A stretch of DNA of 64,000 nucleotides, taken from positions 21,405,626 through 21,469,625 of the forward strand of contig ML677334.1 of the NCBI GenBank assembly GCA_007922305.1. Reading direction: 5' to 3'. Positions 60,711 through 64,000 of the stretch are shown in pieces. The position numbers and the translations under genes were made by a program. This stretch comes from Dermatemys mawii (Eukaryota; Chordata; Testudines; Dermatemydidae). Within the stretch, counting starts at the first letter, position 1. Every line of letters starts with the position of its first letter. The notes below the pieces were generated by a model. It did no database searches. It was given only the letters and a program-made list of their open reading frames with translations, and was not told the DNA's origin.

Positions 60711-62062
60711 GTGGCTGAGTTTTGAGGATTGTTCTCTCATCTCCTCTCCTGTTAGATGTGAAACTAACATCGGAGGGAATGGCATGGAGAAACCTCCCCA
60801 AGTCTCAGCCAAGCAAGAAGGATTAAAAAGATAATATGGCCCAGATGCCCAGTCAGCTGGACTGATGATTAAACTAAAACCTGACCCTGACATCACACAT
60901 GTCAGAACACTGGTGTGTCACGGATCATTGAATCTTTATTGCTGCAGCAGAAAGGCTGATTATTGTAAGAGGAATTTTCTACAGAGCTGATTGCTCTTGC
61001 AATAGAGCTGATTAATATTCTCTGTTTAACACACACAGAAAGCCCACTAATTGTTTCAAAAGAGGAATAAGGAATCTAAATTTCCATGGTAACTTTTTTT
61101 CTTTTTAATGCAGATATTTGTCATCACCAGACCCCAGGGTTTCAGGAAATATACACATGGTAGAACTTGTCCAGAACCTGATGGAAGTTCCGTCCTCCTT
61201 AATTGGTGCTCCTTTCTGTAAACTGCATATTTCAAAAAGCGTACATTCCAACTTCCTTTGTGTCTGATTGATTTCAAAAGGGGGATCCAGCTCAGGCCCA
61301 TTAGGCTGGCTATGGAAGCTCTGTGCTTCCACCCATGCTACCTTAAAATTCATGATGCTATTAAGGGACAGGTCTCACTTCATTAGGCAAGCAGCATTAG
61401 ACTGAACTGACTGGTGTTCTGCATACAGTAATGAAGCAACATTTCATATTGACGATACTCTCTGCACCAGTTTCAACAACATGCATAATAAGCAAGTGAA
61501 AACCTTTACAGAGCAACTAGGACTACAAAGTAGTACATAGCATCTGAAAGCAAAGTGGTGTAGCAGCTGACACAGAGGTGCCTACCCTAATGGCACAAAG
61601 TGCGCAATCCAAATGTGCTTCAACCAGCTTCCTCAGCTCGTATTGGAAGATGCTTTTGTTAAAACAAAACAAACATTATGTGGCTTTCACCTGCAGCTGG
61701 GATATATTTACTTCTGTATTTATTACGAAGGTTGGAGTTCAGGAAAGGTGGTATCTTACATACTAAGTTAGGTTACATACGCTACTCTGTCTAGAGTCTG
61801 AATTATCTGACTGTTTCCTGTGGGAATTTTATTGGGAATCATCTGACATCAGCAAACTGGTAACAGCGTAGTACACAAAGCAAAAGCAACTGAAATGAAA
61901 TAAATTGAGTGAGGTTAAAAAATAAGCTTGAGTTACAATCTTTTTTAGAAGTCTTATTTAGTTGACAACTTGACAAATACTGTTGATTCATATATTTAAA
62001 TTCTAAGAAAGGGTGATCTTTCATCACTGTAACTTAATTATTGACCAATCCTTTAAGTCTTT
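60711..62062. other. Intronic stretch without recognised gene
   Basis: Nothing recognised on either strand; minus frames 61056-61353 overlap one another and lack a domain. Confidence 0.5.
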
Positions 62063-63072
62063 GGGCAGGTCTACACTAGACTCACTACAGAGGCGTAGCT
62101 GTGCCGCTGTAGCACTGCTAGTGCAGACGCTCTATGCCGAGAGGAGAGAACTCTCCCATCGGCATAATTACTCCACCCCCTAAGCAGTGATAGCTATGTC
62201 GGTGGGAGAACATCTCCCACCAACACGCTGCTGTCCACACTGGCACTTCCGTCAGTGCAACTTAGGTCGCTCAGGGTATGTGGTTTATTCACACCCCCAA
62301 ATGACTTAGGTTATATCAAAGCAAGCGCTAGTGCAGTGGTTCCCAGACTTTAACAACGTGTGAACCTCTTTCACTAAAATGTCAAATCTTATGCACCCCC
62401 TCCTAAAAATGAGTATTTCGAGGGATCTTCTCCTTTATCGGAGTATAAATTATAAAAGCAGTGATCTTGGAAACATAAAATTTGTTTTTATGACATGCTT
62501 ATAACACAGTATTGATTATTAATTATTTATCATTACAGTATTTTTATTACATTATGAAAATAGAAACACTCTTCCAAGATCTCACTTTTGTAGCTTGTAT
62601 CACTTCGAAAAAGCCTATTATATGATAAGGTTCCTATGTTTCATCAATGAGTATCAGATGTGAAACAGCATGAAGGTATTTAATAACTCAACTAAAAGAG
62701 TTCTTTCTACACAAGCATTCAGGTCTTGAGAAGTCCAGGCAAACACCACATGTTACAACAAAGCTTAAACTTGGTCTTCATAATAAATAGACAGCTAGTA
62801 TTGTTTTTAAAATTAATTTTAAAATCAGCAAAAAAATATCCACCTCCCTTTCCATAAGGAGTCTTGAAATTTAAATCTCCTCAGTGTAAGAGAGATGCTT
62901 GCTTTGATCTGCTTAGCTCTTGGAAGTCCAGGGACTCCAGGTTGCTGGACCTGTGCTTCCTGGGGTCCCTATGGACAGCTCTGGCCACCATTAGGGATCT
63001 TTTCCCCCGAGAACCCCTGTAACATTTCATGAACCCCAGTTTGGGAACCACTGTGCTAGTATAAACCTGCCC
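62063..63072. mobile_element. MITE with GGGCAGGTCTACACTA ends, interrupted by a hAT
   Basis: The left end gggcaggtctacactaga is matched by the inverted 'ctagtataaacctgccc' at 63056-63072. The left part holds 'gtgccgctgtagcactgcta' and 'tctcccatcggcat', typical of this reptile MITE. A hAT element (62334-63053) sits just inside the right end, so the original MITE was about 280 bp. Confidence 0.75.
62334..63053. mobile_element. hAT element nested in a MITE, 720 bp
   Basis: Begins cagtggttcccagacttta and ends with the inverted cagtttgggaaccactg. The flanks cgctagtg (62326-62333) and tgctagta (63054-63061) match at 6 of 8, an eroded duplication. No transposase domain seen. Confidence 0.82.
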
Positions 63073-63584
63073 TTTGGCATTCTGGAGTCCAGCATTGCTT
63101 AAAAATCCATTTTCATCCCTATAGTTATAACAAGATAGCTAGAACCTAAACAATTTTTTTGCATCCTTAGAGAAAAAGAAGCTCCAAATTATTTTTGCAC
63201 CATGGCTGTATGCACATTTCTTGGTACTCTATGGGCCTTGTTGAATGCAAAAATGATGATTTTCAAAGCAACCTAAGGGATTTAGAGACATCTTCCATTA
63301 ATGTCACAGTGTCCTTAGGCAACCAATAATAATCTGAAGATTTGTGAAAGCTCTTGTAATGGTATGAAATCCAAGATTTTTCAAATTAGAAAGAACTTTA
63401 AATAAGTAAGAACAATTCAGCCTAAAATAAGGAGTTACAGTAGATAAATGTTGTCTGGGTTTATACATGGCAAATGACACTTCATGCAGATACTTAAAAC
63501 CTAACCAGTCTACAAGCAATGAACTAGACTAGATGGGCTTCATGAAAAACTTTTCTGGCAGACTTGGCTGGAAAGATATTTGAG
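63073..63584. other. Intronic stretch without recognised gene
   Basis: AT-rich; nothing recognised. Confidence 0.5.
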
Positions 63585-63727
63585 GGTAGGTCTATATTGC
63601 ACACTTCTTACAGTGGTGTGTAGAGTATATAGGCTGCACACACCTGCAGCACAGGTATTAATAGTAGCACAGACAGTGAGACACTGCTTAGGCAAGTAGG
63701 GTAAAAGAGATGCCTGAACCCTCAGAC
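63585..63727. repeat. MITE fragment
   Basis: 'gtaggtctatattgcacact' and 'tgcacacacctgcagcac' suit the reptile MITEs that begin 'gtctacactgc'. It is cut on the right by the hAT at 63728. Confidence 0.4.
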
Positions 63728-64000
63728 CAGGGGTGGGAAAACTATGGTCCGGGAACATCCTGCCCGGCCCCTGGCCCCTCCTCTGTTGTCCCCCACTTCC
63801 CTCGGAACCATACCGCCACATGGGCAGCGCTCTGGGAGTGGGGCTACACGCTCTGGCAGGGCAGTGTGTCTGGCTCCAGCTGGGCCACCAGACAAGCTGC
63901 TCTGAGTGGTGTGGTAAGGGGGCTGGGCGGTTTGCATAAGGGCCAGGGGGTCCCGGGGAGCAGTCAGAGGACAGGGAGTGGGTTGGATAGGGGCAGAGAG
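63728..64000 (+). mobile_element. hAT element, left part (cut by window end)
   Basis: Starts caggggtgggaaaactatgg, the left end of the family seen at 29269, and continues into the typical GC-rich body ('gggccagggggtcccgggga' near 63940). The right end is beyond the window. Confidence 0.75.

Larger units (their letters stand above)
17196..64000 (-). other. SLC22A23: Upstream SLC22A23 intron, at least 47 kb (partial)
   Basis: Everything to the right of the 169-bp exon is upstream of it in the gene. The two preceding exons expected for an SLC22 gene (around GCIADWVGRRP and RFFEGFCLAG in the mammalian protein) were looked for on the minus strand and not found, so this is probably one long intron running past the window. 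Repeats inside are listed separately. Confidence 0.7.

Noticed and set aside
17196..64000. Search for the upstream SLC22A23 exons (GCIADWVGRRP and RFFEGFCLAG regions) on the minus strand
   Set aside because: No matching sequence was seen, so no exon is claimed; they are probably beyond 64000. I scanned by eye and could miss a diverged short exon.

Overview
This is vertebrate nuclear DNA, most likely from a turtle (crocodilian second choice). That reading rests on the repeats: CR1 LINE remnants, Penelope-like retroelements whose 3' end reads 'gtagccgtgttagtctgg', several hAT families with intact 8-bp target duplications, PIF/Harbinger elements that carry a Myb/SANT-like gene, and short palindromic MITEs typical of reptile introns. 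There is no bacterial-style gene organisation, and the long open frames are chance frames inside GC-rich repeats.

The one host gene I can support is SLC22A23, an orphan member of the organic-ion transporter family in the major facilitator superfamily. It is on the minus strand and only two coding exons fall in the window: 17027-17195 (169 bp) and 1853-1980 (128 bp). The two exons join in phase, have good splice signals, and read directly into each other as the stretch from RIELCPPG through LLLYW to IFPESLRWLMATQQFE and DIKGVIP. The rest of the window is intron: the tail of the downstream intron (1-1852), a complete intron of about 15 kb (1981-17026), and at least 47 kb of the upstream intron (17196-64000). 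Exons before and after these two were looked for and not found, so they probably lie outside the window.

Intron 1981-17026 is the richest in mobile elements. It holds a small foldback Penelope-like fragment (5937-6031), a large foldback Penelope-like element with recognisable reverse transcriptase and GIY-YIG endonuclease remnants (7641-10633) that was later hit by a Harbinger MITE, a second and older Penelope-like family (12774-14175) split by another Harbinger MITE, a Tigger/mariner-type MITE, and a 1.7-kb Harbinger element (15119-16825) with a Myb-like gene remnant on + and a transposase-like remnant on -.

The upstream intron (17196-64000) carries hAT elements at 20201, 28488, 29269, 31785, 40880, 58459, 60412, 62334 and 63728, a solo LTR at 34907-35876, a second probable solo LTR at 42976-44024, a Tigger-like fragment at 40212, a 2.9-kb CR1 LINE at 51500-54380, a LINE 3' remnant near 56.3-56.8 kb, several palindromic MITEs and microsatellites. 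A 10-base assembly gap lies at 26674-26683. The elements date each other by nesting. Nothing here amounts to a new biological system; the most interesting signals are the repeated foldback structure of the Penelope-like insertions and the convergent Myb/transposase layout of the Harbinger element.
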